Source: Pithys albifrons albifrons
Taxonomy: Eukaryota > Chordata > Aves > Passeriformes > Thamnophilidae
DNA length: 64,000 nucleotides
Assembly (NCBI RefSeq): GCF_047495875.1
Contig: NC_092461.1
Location: 94,866,431-94,930,430, forward strand
Direction of reading: 5' to 3'
Numbering within the stretch: position 1 is the first letter of the stretch; each line of letters opens with the position of its first letter. The notes beneath the pieces were generated by a model. It ran no database searches. It saw only the letters and a list, made by a program, of their open reading frames with translations, and was not told the origin of the DNA. This document shows positions 51,001 to 63,489 of the stretch, in pieces. Both the position numbers and the translations under genes were made by a program.

Positions 51001-51400
51001 TTCCATTCAAATTAGCCCAGAGAAGATTCACAAGCATATGTTAAAGCTTGAGCATCAGGTCATATGAGAAAAACATCAAAAGAAAGCAAAATCTACTAGA
51101 CAAGAATCCATAAAAACAACTAATCTTTCTTTAATTAAACTTGCTTGGTTGAAAAACGAGGAGACAACAAACTGTAACAAAATTAGGTATTTTTATATAA
51201 GAAGATGGATGAGAAAAAGAAGAACTCTGAAATAAAATGGGAGAAGTACAAGAAAAACAACAGTTTTTACAGTGAAATTCAGTATTTTTTTTAATGTCAT
51301 GTGAAAAAGGGGTAGAAATGCAAAGATTTCTTGTCCCACCTGCATTATTATATTTTAATTCACTGTAAGTGTTCCCAGAATATCAAAGCCTTTGAAAGCT
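48096..51400. other. Unique AT-rich sequence, no gene seen
   Basis: A poly-T run lies at 48806-48819 and A-runs at about 50088-50103. The plus-strand open frame at 50388-50690 (100 codons) has mixed composition but no known motif. Confidence 0.6.
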
Positions 51401-52058
51401 TGTCCTAGTTCAGCAGGTGGGACCAGTTATCACTGTGTGTGGGTGATCAAAGCTATGTATTCTACCCCCTCTATTCATTTCCCAAGTACAATGGACCATT
51501 TGCAGCAGCTGCCCAGGGGGTCGTTAGTACCTTCACACCCAGTCTAAGGAGCTGTGTGTGCTAATGGGCCATCAAGGTTCAAAAATACCCCATGACCCAC
51601 AGAGTTAATCACCCATTGTGTGAGTCCCCGACCTGGGGGAGGGACTGGGTGCTCCCTGAGGGTACATAAATGGGGGTAGGTGGGTTCGAAGACCTTGAAA
51701 ACCACTCGTTGAATCTGGAGGAGGACCATAACCTTGCCAGGAGGAGACCACCATTCTCAACCAGACTATGACCACCACTGTCAACCAGACTACAGCCATC
51801 ACCTGCACCAACAGGTTCTTCAATTCCTTTTGCTTTGGACTCGGGAAAACCACGTGGGTCTCAGCACAAGCACTAACAAACCCCCTTTGGGTTTGTGCCC
51901 CAGGAGACTGGGTTATACTGCTGGGTTTTGTGAGTTGAAAGCAATTTCTCTTTGTGTCAGTGTATTTATAGTAATCTTTCATTAAACTGTAACTGTGACT
52001 TATAATCTCTCTTGTGGTGGGTCCATTTCTCCTGCCGGTTTACCTTTAAACCAGTACA
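51401..52058 (+). mobile_element. Solo LTR of an endogenous retrovirus, family 2, copy B
   Basis: 658 bp, TGTCCTAGTTC to AACCAGTACA, homologous over its whole length to 32806-33433. The flanking bases AAGCT (51396-51400) and AAGCC (52059-52063) are a target-site duplication with one change. It has a TATA-like box TACATAAA at 51663-51670 and ATTAAA at 51981-51986. A small direct duplication of 'caaccagactatgacca' type occurs at 51758-51795 and is absent from copy A; it accounts for part of the extra length. Confidence 0.92.
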
Positions 52059-52239
52059 AAGCCCAACACAGTCTGTCCATACCTCACCTAAGAGACCCTT
52101 TGCTAGACAGATTCACTATGATGGACAGGACTTTTTATACCCTGATATGGAGGCTGCATTTAATAGCAAGGGAGAACCTTCTCGTTAAAGTTCTCTTACA
52201 AATTATATCACTGCCAGCACCAGAAACAAACTGAAATAA

Positions 52240-53240
52240 CTCTAGCAGTTCCCAAGATAACTTTTATTAATATAGGTATGTGACAATTATAGGGGTTGCG
52301 TTGTCAGTAATAACATTTTACTGCCTGATTTCATTTAATTAATAACAAAACCACAAAACCCAAAAGGACTCTCCACAAAACAGCACAACTGAAGCCTCAA
52401 TACAAAACTCAAGCAACGCACCCTTCCACAACAGAGCAATGTATAAAGATTGACACAAAATCTAAACAGACTCATTAAAACAAAGAAGAAAGAAAGAATA
52501 TATCCACTTCCCATTAACCACAAATGTTAACTCACTAAGGGACTGGAGACCTTAAAGCAAATCACTAACAACGAGTCAGCAATAAAGTATGGTGCAACAA
52601 AACAACAAAAACAAAGTAAGATATATACCCAGTAAGCTACCAGGTGGAAGGCAAAGTAAAATTAGTAAGGCATAAGGTATAAGACTATAAGGTAAGGTAT
52701 AAGGTATTATAAGGAATAAGGTGTAGAAAATAAAACAGAGTAAATAGTTGCTCGCCCCTACATTGTCTGAAGGAGTGGGAGGAGACAGTGCATCTGGTTG
52801 ATTACCCCTGCAATGATAATGGAACTTCTCTTTCCAGTTTTTGCTCATGTCCAATCTCTTTTTATATTTTTTTTTCCCTTAGGCAGTTTGAGTGACTATA
52901 GTCAATAACAATTTTGGGTGTGATAGACAGATGACATAGGCCTAAGGGTCGGTACTCTGTGTCCCCATAGGATGTTAGGAAGAAAGGTCATGCTATTTCC
53001 ATAACACTCCGTTAATCCTACCAGTCTGTCTTGAACACTTTTAGGAAGCTACTGTTGTCTCTTTGTCCCATCTTGTGTAACTCATTATCCTCTGACAATG
53101 GTTTCTGGGAACATCCCCTCCAGGTGTTTAGGTGTTTCCCATAACCCATCAGGACGGTCATCATGACTTTGAGTGGGTCTATCACTCTCTATCTAATATC
53201 ATGGCCATTCCATGGAGGAAGCCCTCTGAAAACTGCAGAA
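52240..53240 (-). mobile_element. Possible degenerate LTR or unclassified repeat
   Basis: AC-rich sequence (52350-52620), a short tandem array of 'aaggtataag'-like units (52670-52725) and a minus-strand AATAAAAG near 52265-52275 suggest an old minus-strand LTR. No second copy is in the window, no ends or duplication can be fixed and no genes are present. Confidence 0.25.
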
Positions 53241-53865
53241 TTCACATTTATTTTCTTTTTCCTTTCACTTTACTAAATAACCTCTCCAGCATTTATATTA
53301 ATCTAATAATGTTAGAAGTGAGAGCACTGGAATGGATCATATGACAAGAAACAGCGAGTCATGCTGGTTTATTGTCTCAGACAATAAATCTATTTTTTTA
53401 ATCTGTCTTTTACTTCCTATTTTTTCAAAGGTGGTATGATCTTGATTGAGTTACTGTTTATATCTCTGTACTAATGTAGTTTTTCAGTTCTTACTTATGC
53501 AATCCACAATTCAAGAGGAATCTTTGTCTTATGATTTATCATTGTCAAACAAACAGAAGCCTTGCTTGAAAAGGGATAACAGAATAAAGTTATATTTTTA
53601 ACCAAATAATTAGAAGTGGCATATCTACTTCAAACTGTTTTGTAACTGTACAAAAACATTAAAAAAACCCAACACACAAGTAAAACAAGAAATGGAAAGG
53701 GAAAGAATGTTGGTGTAACCAGGGTCAGCTGTTGTTTGGGAAGTTACTGAAGGCGAAAAATAATTACAATACTCTTCATGCCATGTTAGTAAAAAGTTAG
53801 GAAGACTCAAATGTGTTCATGGAATGAAACTACTATTCCTTTCTTTCAAGGATGCATAAGAAATT
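53241..53865. other. Unique sequence, no gene seen
   Basis: Nothing recognised. Confidence 0.5.
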
Positions 53866-53975
53866 ATCACAATCATACAATGGTTCAGTTTGGAAGGGAC
53901 CTTAAAGATCTTCCAGGTCCAACCACTCTGACATGTACAGGGACACACCTTCCACTAGACCAGGTTTCTCAAATA
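53866..53975 (-). mobile_element. Short CR1 3' end, minus strand
   Basis: The plus-strand text 'cagtttggaagggacctta' from 53886 is the reversed CR1 3' terminus. Only about 110 bp remain. Confidence 0.85.
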
Positions 53976-54095
53976 TTTGAGTGAAAACATTAAGTGTGTA
54001 CTAGAGATAGAAATCTGTCATTTTTATCTGATCTTTTGTTATACAAAATTACACAAATATTTCCATGGAGTGATTAATCATATGACTACCTAATA

Positions 54096-55011
54096 TGATG
54101 CTATAATTTCAAAATCTTTCATGGAATTGTTTTTTCTGTTCCTTACCATGGTTTGGGAGTTGGAGGCCAGGAGAGATGGCTTGTGGAAGCCCAACCAGAC
54201 CACTACCTGCTCCCTTAGCTAGCTAAGTGTCTAAAGGCTAAACAAAAGGGATGGCTAATAGCTTTGCATTCCAACATGATGGGTGGGAAGAGGACTGGGG
54301 GAAGAGGGGAGGGAGAGAGAGGTTTCTGGTTGTTTTGCCACTTCTCTTCTTTGGCTGTTGTATATGCCAGCCACTACTTGCTGGGCTGGTGGAAGCCCTT
54401 GGAGGGAGATTCCCTGGCCAGCCCTCGATTCTATGAGCTCTGTGCCATTCTTTGGAGAGAACAGGCACCACTACCCGGATTTGCTACAGATTCCTTGAGG
54501 GCTGAGACCATCTGCAGAGTTGCTAACACCCACATCCTCCCCTGCAGTGCTTTCGAGCAAAGGATGGGGAGAGGGTCTTTACACTTCCCATGGGAAAAGT
54601 TTTGGTCTGTCCCCGTGGCCATCATTGTGAGTTTTCAGAACCAGCACCTCTCGCTACCCTCCATCTTTGCCTCACCAGAGCCTGAGAGTCACCACAGCCT
54701 CTGCCTCCTGAGGTGTGACATCACCTCCCGCTGTCTGTAAATATAACTGCACTGAAAGGGCAGAGATAGGACTTGATTTGTTTGAAAGTTTTGGTTACAG
54801 TGTTGCTGCTTGTTCTGCACTGTTCTTTTAGTTATACATACATATATATATTTGTAGTAAAGAACTGGTATCCTTTTTCTCTACACTTTTTGATTAAAGT
54901 TGCTTAATTTGAAAGGTTGTGGTGGTTTTTCAGGAGAGGCCCCCATTCCTAGCCTGGAAGGGTTCCTCACTTTCCTTAACAGACATCTTGGATTTCTTTT
55001 AAACTGAGACA
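54096..55011 (+). mobile_element. Solo LTR-like element, family 4, copy A
   Basis: It matches 61932-62814 in the opposite orientation across about 900 bp: 'gttggaggccagga', 'ctagctaagtgtctaaa', 'agctttgcattccaac' and 'gctgggctggtggaag' all occur in both. A TATA-like box (TAAATATAA, 54738-54746) and ATTAAA (54893-54898) give an LTR layout on the plus strand. The right end 'aaactgagaca' is sharp because the two copies differ beyond it. The left end is approximate, since similarity continues to 'gactacct' near 54097. Overlapping open frames at 54238-54740 follow from the GC-rich U3. Confidence 0.75.
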
Positions 55012-55769
55012 CATGATTATAATTTTTCTTCTCTTAACATACGAACTGAAATATGAAAAATAAATAAAATGTGAACAGACACAAAATGCTGTGGAGTTTG
55101 CTGTGCATTTTTGTTTGTTTGTTTCCAAAAAAAAGAACTCCAGCTATTGAATCCCTCTGTGGGATATTTTTTTTAATCTATGTAATAACTGATGAACTCA
55201 GCAGAATCCAAAAGAAAAGTCTGACCTACTGTATAATAGTCATACCACAAAGAAGGTGCTGTTCCAAACAAAAATAAAGAATAAATTTAAAAAGGGGGAG
55301 AAGCTTAAAAAAATTTGTTTGATTAAGAAATGTTTGGGAAAAAAGTGTCTCTTTTGACCTTGAAAAGCAAATTTGATCAATGACACAGTCAAAACATTCT
55401 ATCCTGATAAAAGAAAGTGAACTTATTGTGCCAGCCATATTTTTCAGCAATTAGATAACCATATCCCTTAAAAAAGGGGGGCAAACCATAAATGCATACA
55501 GCATAAATGCTAATAATAATGGTACAATAATGGGTTATCTAATGCTATTAATAGCACCACGCTGCTAATATCATGATAATAAGGTTAGCATACAGTATTT
55601 GATCCTAGACAACAGAATATTTTTTGTCTTCTTAAGCATTTGAATGTTATGAATCAGTACCTCTATTCAACGTAATGCAAAAAAATGGAATATAATTCTC
55701 CTTGATTTGTCACTTTTTTTTTTCCCTTTAAAGTTATCTTTTTGGTGGTGTCAAGCAGTACGACTAAAG
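55012..55769. other. Unique AT-rich sequence, no gene seen
   Basis: Nothing recognised. Confidence 0.55.
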
Positions 55770-56020
55770 GCAATGTATAGAAACTAATGCACAGGAAGTG
55801 CCATCTGAATATGAGGATGAATTTCTTTCTTGTGTGGGTGACTGCACACTGGAACAGATTGCCCAGAGAAGTTTGGAATGTGCCTCACTGGAGATATTCA
55901 AGAAACCTCTGGATGCAACCCTGTGCCATTAGCTCTAGAATGACCCTGCTTGAGGGAAGTTGGACTAGGTAACCTACTGTGGTCCCTTCCAACCTGATTG
56001 ATTCTGTAATTCTGTAACTC
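55770..56020 (+). mobile_element. CR1 retrotransposon, 5'-truncated 3' end
   Basis: The end of the CR1 ORF is readable at 55787-55975 (MRMNFFLVWVTAHWNRLPREVWNVPHW...), followed by the CR1 terminus at about 55975-56015, 'ggtcccttccaacctgattg' and the short end repeat 'attctgtaattctgtaa'. Confidence 0.92.
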
Positions 56021-57292
56021 CTCAGCTCTGCTGTCAATATGTCAAATATGCTTTTGCTATGCTGCACAGTTCTTCAAATAAAAGTGACATTTTTACTTAT
56101 TTTTGATGCTTCCTTCCTACTTATATATCCTTACCTCTTTATCACCATTCTGCCCAACAATTATAAAATTAAATTGGAACAAAAAAACTTCACAAAGCTC
56201 TTCCAATGTCTCCAGCATGTCCAGAAAAAGTACCTACACAATATCAGTAAATGTTTTCCTACACCTCAGTAGCCAGCAGTTGTCAAGAAGTTAAGTCTGC
56301 TCACCATTTAGGCCTTAGCATAGCACATGTTCCACATGAGATTTGTTGGTTGTTCCCCAAATAGCCTGCTCAGGTTCTACATGTACTTCTAGGAAGTCAA
56401 TACAAAATACATGTGAGTTATCCTAAACAAATGCCAAGCAGTTTGTGAAGGCAGCTAGCTCCCAAAACAGTATAGCCATGCACTACACCAGTAGAGGATG
56501 TTTCAGTCTTTAATGTTGGGAACTTCAAAAATAGTTCCCATACCTATCTTTCTAAGGAGATCTGAGAAGAACAACCATCACACTATAGCATATAAGACTT
56601 AAGTTTGACTACATGCAAGAAGTGTTTATGAATTCACCTGATGAAATACAGCAGAAGTTAATTTTCCACATAGGATGATAAAATTTGCCACCATATAAAC
56701 ATGCTTAAGACAAGATGACTTTAGACCTGAGGAGTCAGCTGTGGGGATGCAGTTTCTTCCACAGATGCTTTTATTTCACCTGTAAAGACTGCATCAGTGC
56801 CCATCTGATTTTATTTTTGGACAACACAGTAGAGAGTTCTTCTATCCAAGAACATCTTCTGAATCTTCAGCAAATGAGTCAAGAAAGGTTTTAAACCCTC
56901 TCTGAGCTGGAAAGGACTGTTTGTTTTTCTCTTGTCATTTGTCATTAAGCAGTTTATGGACAAATAAAAAGAAGAATATGATCCTACTTCATTAAGTTAT
57001 CAAATAATTATTTACTGTGTTTTTAATGAGAGTTTTTTAGTAACAACCCTATTCTTGTCTAAGGAACCAAAAGTTATGCTTAAAGAACTCCTGGAGGGCT
57101 TCAGTCAACACCTTCTCAGGGAGAATCAAATCTTTTTAGCCTTTCTGCTGCCAATAGGCACTTACAAGAACTGCCAGAATTAAGAGCTTGTCATGTCCTA
57201 GAAGGGTCTCTGTACTTCTTTCTATACAGGACACAAGATGAAAGGTTTCTACCTCCAGTAGGAAGGGTACAAAGCTTCAGAGTACTACTGTA

Positions 57293-57651
57293 TTGCTAAC
57301 AAATCTGATACATGGAATGACAGCACCAAAGGGACAGAATCTTTACTCCATGGTTACACAGACTTCACTTGTTCTGTCATGTAAGATTTCTGAATGTGGC
57401 TATGTGATGCCATCTGCAATCAGAGAAAAGAAAAGTGTCTCTTTAGACTTGGATTCTGTCAATAAGTTCAGAATAGAACTACCTCTGACAAAGTGCCGCC
57501 TACCAGATTCACAAGACCTTCTCAGAATGAGCTCATATACATTTCTTAGCATTACAGACATGAAATCAACACCCTTAACGAAAGCTTCAGCAGCTCCACT
57601 CTCCAAAAACAAAAGCCTTGTCATCTTGAGGTGAAAGACAGTATGCTCCAT
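57293..57651 (-). pseudogene. Possible decayed coding sequence, strand uncertain
   Basis: Both strands are open here: plus 57293-57634 (113 codons) and minus 57400-57651 (83 codons). The minus frame, beginning MEHTVFHLKMTRLLFLESG, looks the more protein-like, and further short protein-like minus stretches interrupted by stops follow down to about 57,060, as in a retropseudogene. I do not recognise it. Confidence 0.2.
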
Positions 57652-59826
57652 GGCATAAAATACAACAACTTAAAAATGAATTATTGATACAAGTCTCCAA
57701 TATTCAATCCATTTCCAACTGTCCATTGCTGCAGCAAAACAACAAAAAGATTTGGTCTGAAAGGTTTGATAATGTAATAATCCACACAGTATATAAAGCA
57801 AATAATGCATTTGAGACTCACTAACCTATTTTCCTGACTTCAATAGCCCTTGAATCAAGCTAAACATTGTATGTTGTTCACTGTAGTTTTGAAAGTCAGC
57901 CTTTAGAAAACATAATCCAACTAGTCGTATAAAGCTTTGATTCCTAAAGCCATAAACAACACTAAATTTTATGAAAAGTCTGCTGGGTTTTTGCAGCATG
58001 GAAATGGATTTTCCTGCTGTGTGTTAAAGGGGATAAATTGGCAGGTGTTAAGTGTATGTATGGAAGTTGCCAGAAAAAAACCCACACTATCATGAAAAAA
58101 AACCCACCATAATTGCATTAACTATACCATTGGCTTAAGTATCTCTTAAGTATGGCCATTTTAAAAGTTAATGATAATATTTTTTTTCCAAGAAGCCTAA
58201 ATATGAGATGTCCAAGTGCCATTATATATCAGTTTACGCTCTTTTGAAACAGACACTGAACAATTACTTGTTTGAAATACTCATTGTCTACTGAACATGT
58301 TCAAGTCAGAAATAGGAATACATGCTTCTTCTCAGAGGCCCTACTAAGTGCCCTCAATTCCATAGAGTCATGTGAAAACATTCATGAGAAGCAGTGAAGG
58401 CCCTTAGGCAAAAGTGGGGGGAGCAGCTGCATGGTAGCTCACCTTCAGTATCATGATGCAAAACTTACACAGCACTTGCTGATAGAGGTCCATGGAAGCA
58501 GATGCAGTTGCACCCAAGGGCAGCACTGAGGAGCCAGCTCAGTATTTTTCAGAGAGCATAAGCTGATAGTAAATACTTTTAATATTAACATTTTCTTTTG
58601 CCTAAATATCTATACTACAAGGTAGTAATATTAATATTTTATTTTAGTCTCAAAAAAGAAATTTTTACATACCTGGCAAATTATGCAGAGAAAATATCAT
58701 TTCATTTGCAAACAAGAGCTTTCTCTAACCTTTTATCTTAATTCTTTGTCAAAATATGCTTGAATGCCATAATGAGAAAAATGCTATGGGAATAGTAAGA
58801 AAATATTTTCAAGAGTTAGGTGAGAGCATGTTGCTCTCTTGCAGCTATATCTAAGAAAACATTTAAACCAAAATGAAAGTATTTTTAACTTTATGATTCT
58901 AAACAGACCCCTCTATGTTTCCTTATTATCAGATTATTATACTATCCAAATAATATTAAAATTTATGTTTAACTTCAACACTACTGAAGTCAAAGGTAAA
59001 GCTTGCTGACCCTTTGATTTTTATAACTTCCTCAAAGTGACAGTTTAAATGTAATGCAGATTAGGGCATTAGAAAAAATAAAAGGCTACCAGAGGTACTA
59101 AGCAAATGTATTTTATTTCAGTTCACTTTCAGAATTTTCATTTAAAAATATAATTCAAAATAACAGAGTCCATGACAGTTCCGTGAATATTTGCAGTAAT
59201 ATTAACCATTATACCTAATACAACAAGAAAATACATTACAAAACACTTGGAAGTTAATATTCCTGAAGACTGGAACAACTAAAACAATTTGCCAGACAGT
59301 CACAGTGCTACACCAAAACCAGTCCTTCATCACAATACGAACAATTTCAGAGTATTAAAATAAACTTAGAATGAAGAGGTGATAAAGCTTAGAGTTCAAA
59401 CAAAAAGGCAGTGACTGCTTTGTATCCATACAAACACCCTCATATGAATTGTAATTTTTGCTTTGAGCTGTTTGTGCCGACAAAGAATTTCTAACTGAAA
59501 CACAATGAGAGAGAAGGAGTAGCTGCTTACTTAGGAGCTGTTGAAGTAATTGTCTTGCATGATTCTGCAATTTATCATATCATTCCAGCCTTCACATTGT
59601 CTAGTGCATATGTGTGAGAATATTTACAACACATACCACTCAGAACAAAAACAAATAAAACTAAAACACTGTAATCCAAAGTTTTGGTCCTTATTTTTGC
59701 TAGAAGAAAATAAATTAAACAATAAAACCTGCCAACACAACTTCAGGAATACTTTTAAATGATGGAAAGGTTGATATCCAATTCAGATCTTGTTGAAGCT
59801 GTTCCAGATGCATAAATATAGTAGTA

Positions 59827-59862
<36 letters not shown>

Positions 59863-59890
59863 TAATTAATTAATTAACTAATTAATTAAT
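59827..59890. repeat. Compound (GATT)n-(AATT)n microsatellite
   Basis: About eight GATT units pass directly into about seven AATT/TAAT units with one variant. Confidence 0.95.
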
Positions 59891-60060
59891 ACCCGTGGGC
59901 ATCTGAACTGCACCATAGTCAACTATTTGGAAGTTAACTAGGAAAATGTTATGACATAATGTTTTCATTAGGGAAACCACAAAGACATGTCTAGCATTAA
60001 CAATATCATCTTCAGAAATGTAAGCAGAGGAAACCAAGACTGGGCTATTTTCCTCATCTT

Positions 60061-60357
60061 GGCTCGGCTTCGTGAATGAATATTTGGGAAGGTCTCTACA
60101 CATGTGGGTGTGTCCTTCAAGCCCGTGCAGTGGATTTTTTAGGTGAAGCACAGCATGTGCAAAACTGGCCCCACCCTTTAACTCCTAAGGCTCATCTGCC
60201 ACGGCCGAGTGAGCTTGGACGGTGACAGTGAAGTCCTCAGGACTAGAACCTACAGCCCCCGGTTTTCACAGGATGTCTCCCACCCAAGTGCTAACTGGGC
60301 CTGACCCTGCTTATCTTCCAAGATCTGACAGGATCGGGTGTCAGGGTGGCATTCCTC
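60061..60357 (-). mobile_element. 5S-rRNA-headed SINE, copy 1
   Basis: On the minus strand this has a head derived from 5S rRNA (plus-strand 60245-60355; 'gtctcccacccaagtgctaa' and 'cctgcttatcttccaagatc' are the reversed 5S C-box and A-box regions). A body similar to the LINE leader at 36062-36210 follows, then a tail like the LINE 3' end ('ttcgtgaatgaatatttggg' in plus sense). It is more diverged than copy 2. Flanks TCCTCATCTT (60051-60060) and TCCTCTGCTT (60353-60362) may be a decayed target-site duplication. It encodes no protein and depends on a LINE enzyme. Confidence 0.88.
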
Positions 60358-60495
60358 TGCTTTAAAAATATTATTTTAAAGATATACCCTTGATATTTTG
60401 AAAGAGTGCACATGGGGGGGCGAGGGTGTTAGGCTGAATTCTTCTACCACTTTAAAAATTGCTTAGAGGATGAGAGAAAGTTCAATATCCAATAT

Positions 60496-60801
60496 GTGTG
60501 TGTGGCTCAGCTTCGCAAACGAAGATTTGGGCAGGGCTGTCCCCACGTGGGTGTGCCCTTCCAGCCTGCGCAGTGGATTTTAGGTGAGGCTCAGCGTGCG
60601 CAGAACTGGCCCCACCGTTTAAGTCTTGAGGTTCATCTGCCACGGCCAAGCAAGCTTGGACAGTGCCAGTGAAGTCCTCAGGACTGTCTACAGCACCCGG
60701 CATTTCCCAGGAGGTCTCCCATCCAAGTACTAATCCGGGGCTGACCCTGCTTAGCTTCCGAGATCTGACGGGATCGGATGTCAGGGAGGCATTTAACTGC
60801 C
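60496..60801 (-). mobile_element. 5S-rRNA-headed SINE, copy 2
   Basis: Flanked by a 14-bp target-site duplication with one mismatch, TCAATATCCAATAT (60482-60495) and TCAATATCTAATAT (60802-60815), which sets its ends. On the minus strand the first roughly 110 bp (plus 60690-60800) follow vertebrate 5S rRNA closely, including 'ctcggaagctaagcaggg' (A-box region) and 'tacttggatgggagacc' (C box), so RNA polymerase III could start here. The next roughly 150 bp match the LINE leader at 36062-36210. The last roughly 40 bp match the LINE tail and end in a short (CA)n. The joint between 5S part and LINE part is at 'ctgtagaca|gtcctgagg'. Confidence 0.93.
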
Positions 60802-60815
60802 TCAATATCTAATAT

Positions 60816-61931
60816 AGTTACAACTGAAAGTATTCAAATATTCTTGAATTAAAGAGAACTTTTATTCCTGCTAATGGAAAAGCTATATTCTAATCATATA
60901 TTGCCAAAGTTTGTGACATCTATAATTATGGATATACCAATCAGGAAGTAATTAATATAAATGTGTCGTAAATCCAAATACAAGCATACTAAAATTATAT
61001 TGCTAACAATAGCATGCATTTTGAAACAGTGTGATAGCATAGCCAGCCGAAATTTTAGTAAAATATGTGAGCAAAAGGGGCAAAGGCAGGTGGATGCAGT
61101 TGCAGGTAGGAGGCACTTAAGTATCAAAAGTTGTCAGACAAAACCTGGATAAACAAAGGGAGTGCAAATGGGCAGAAATCTTGCTGAACATTCTGGAAGA
61201 ATGATTGTCTAGACAGAAGCAAACCAAATAAACAGATAAGCAGAGTCACCTTCTGGAGAGGAGCAGTGGTAGGAAAACCTCTGTCAAGGCGTTCTTAAGC
61301 TTGAACATTCAGGTTTCTGAAAGTAAGGAACATCAAGAGTTGCAGCCATCATTACTAAACTTGACATTGTATTGTTGAAGTTAATTTAGAATGTTTATTT
61401 TAAAGATTACGTATTTCATATGTAGCAATGACAATCACGTTTGTGTAAGCATGAGCAGGTAATGAGAAAGAAGTATATTGTTCACCAAAGAAGTTAGTAA
61501 AATTCAGTTTTAAGGCTTAAAGCTGGCATGATTTTTCAGTCTGCAGATGCTCCAGTGCCAGAGAGCTCTAATTCTCTGATACAGACATCTATTCAGTTGT
61601 AACACAATATTCACCTCATCGCTACTCAAATTACTCAATTTATCATACAAGCACCACAAACTTATGGCAGATTGCTCAATTTGAAATATTCCCCAAAATG
61701 TAGCATTTATAGAATTAGAGATTGTTGGGCTTTTTCATTTCACACATGCTCCTTCTGGATTTTTAGTTTAAATAAAATTTGTTCTACATATATTCACGTT
61801 TTATATAATAAAGCAATTATATAACAAGAAAAGTTGCGCAAAAAATTGTTCCAGGATTTCCACCATTTGTCTTACATCTTCAAAAACCATTGCACAGTAA
61901 AAGTCTAACCACAGCTTCTCCTGTATTAAGC
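60816..61931. other. Unique sequence, no gene seen
   Basis: Nothing recognised apart from short chance open frames. Confidence 0.55.
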
Positions 61932-62814
61932 TGTCTCAGTTTAAAAGAAACCAAGATGTCTACTAAGGAAAATAAGGAACACTTCTGGATTAGTAAGGGC
62001 CCTCTCCCCAGAAACCACCACAAGCTTTCAAATTAAGAGACTTTAATCAGAAAGCGTAGAGAAAAAGAATAACAGTTCTTTCCTACAAATATATATATGT
62101 ATAACCAAAAAGAGAACAGACCAAGCAGCAACACCGTAACCAAAACTTTCAACCAAATCAAGTCCTATCTCTGCCCCTTCGGTGCAGTTATATTTACAGA
62201 CAACAGGAGGCGATGCTGTGCCTCAGGTGGCAGGGGCTTCAGTGACTCACTTATGGGCTCCAGAGAGGCAAAGAAAATGGGCAGGGAGAGGTGTTGGTTC
62301 CAAACTTCTGTCCAAAAATGTTAGGGGGATGTCAGCAACTCCTCTGCAGATGGTGTCGGCCCCTTGAGGAGTCTGCAGTAAACCCAGGCAACGGTGACTG
62401 TTCTCTCAGAACAGCACAGGACTTGTGGAGTCAGGAGGTGAGCCAGGAAACCCCCTCCAAGTGCTTCCACCAGCCCAGCTAAAAGGTAGCTGGCACCCAA
62501 GCAGCCAGAGAAAAGAAGTGTGGTCAGCACCAGGAAAAACATCTCTTCCTCCCCACCTCCCTCCAGTCCTCTCCCCAGCCATCACGTTGGAATGCAAAGC
62601 TATTAGCTATCCCTTTGCTTAGGTTTTAGACACTTAGCTGACTCAGGGAGCAGGTAGTGGGGGCTGGTCTTCAACAAGCCATCCCATCCTGGCCTCCAAC
62701 TTCTAAACCACTGTGTTAGTAAGAGACAGAAAAAAAATTCCATGAAAGATTCTGAAACTATAACATAAGTTTACTAAGTGCTAGACTCTTCCAGTAAAAA
62801 CAAACTAGGTAGTC
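61932..62814 (-). mobile_element. Solo LTR-like element, family 4, copy B (inverted relative to 54.1 kb)
   Basis: It begins 'tgtctcagtttaaaag' and reads, on the minus strand, collinear with 54096-55011 including TATA and polyA regions (plus-strand 'ctttaatcag', 62041-62050). The end at 61932 is sharp. The right end lies near 'actaggtagtca' (about 62803-62814). No matching 5-bp flanks are found. Confidence 0.75.
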
Positions 62815-63489
62815 ACTAAATTTAAACAAAAAACCAAAGCATTCCTGATAGAAGAGACAGAAGCCTGCTCATGAAAATCATCATGCAGAGACAAAAACAT
62901 TACTCATTATTTGTGGTGGGGCACCCCCTTTCTTTCCTTGTCTCTGCATGTCAAGCCAAACTCTAAGATAAATCAGAGTTCTGTTTTTAAGAATGACAGA
63001 TTGTGTTGACTTTCAAGTGTGTTTGGGAGGGTGGTTCCTTTTGTCATCCATATTTTGCAAAAATTTACATTTAATTTTTTTGATTTGGTAGTTCATTATA
63101 CTATTTCACCATCGCTCTGCAAAAATGGGGATGACTTCACCAAAGTGAAAGACAGACTAAAAAATCAGGTTTATGTCTCAGACTGCCTTTTTGCCCAGAA
63201 CTGCTTTGATATTGTTGCCTTAAAATGCATAATGCCTTGAGGCTTATGTTGTCTGAAGAATTTTGTCACAAAATTAAGTTTATAACCTCAATAGAAAAAT
63301 ACCATCAGACTCAGAAATGTAGTATTTATAACTTTAAGAAATTGTACTGATTCATTAAGCATTTCCAAAAGTTATTTTCTTCTGATTGCATTGCTACTGA
63401 TTACATTTGTAACATACTCCTCTTACCTGGTATTGCAAAGTATATACTTATACTCCTGTAACTTTTTAGCTAATGTTACATCATTTCAT
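62815..63489. other. Unique sequence, no gene seen
   Basis: Nothing recognised. Confidence 0.5.

Larger units (their letters stand above)
56021..60060. other. Unique sequence with a microsatellite, no confirmed gene
   Basis: Mostly AT-rich. A possible decayed coding stretch lies at 57293-57651 and a compound tetranucleotide array at 59827-59890. Confidence 0.5.

Noticed and set aside
60245..60800. Genuine 5S rRNA genes or a 5S cluster
   Set aside because: The 5S-like parts carry several changes, are directly fused to LINE-derived sequence, and copy 2 is bracketed by a target-site duplication, so they are SINE heads.
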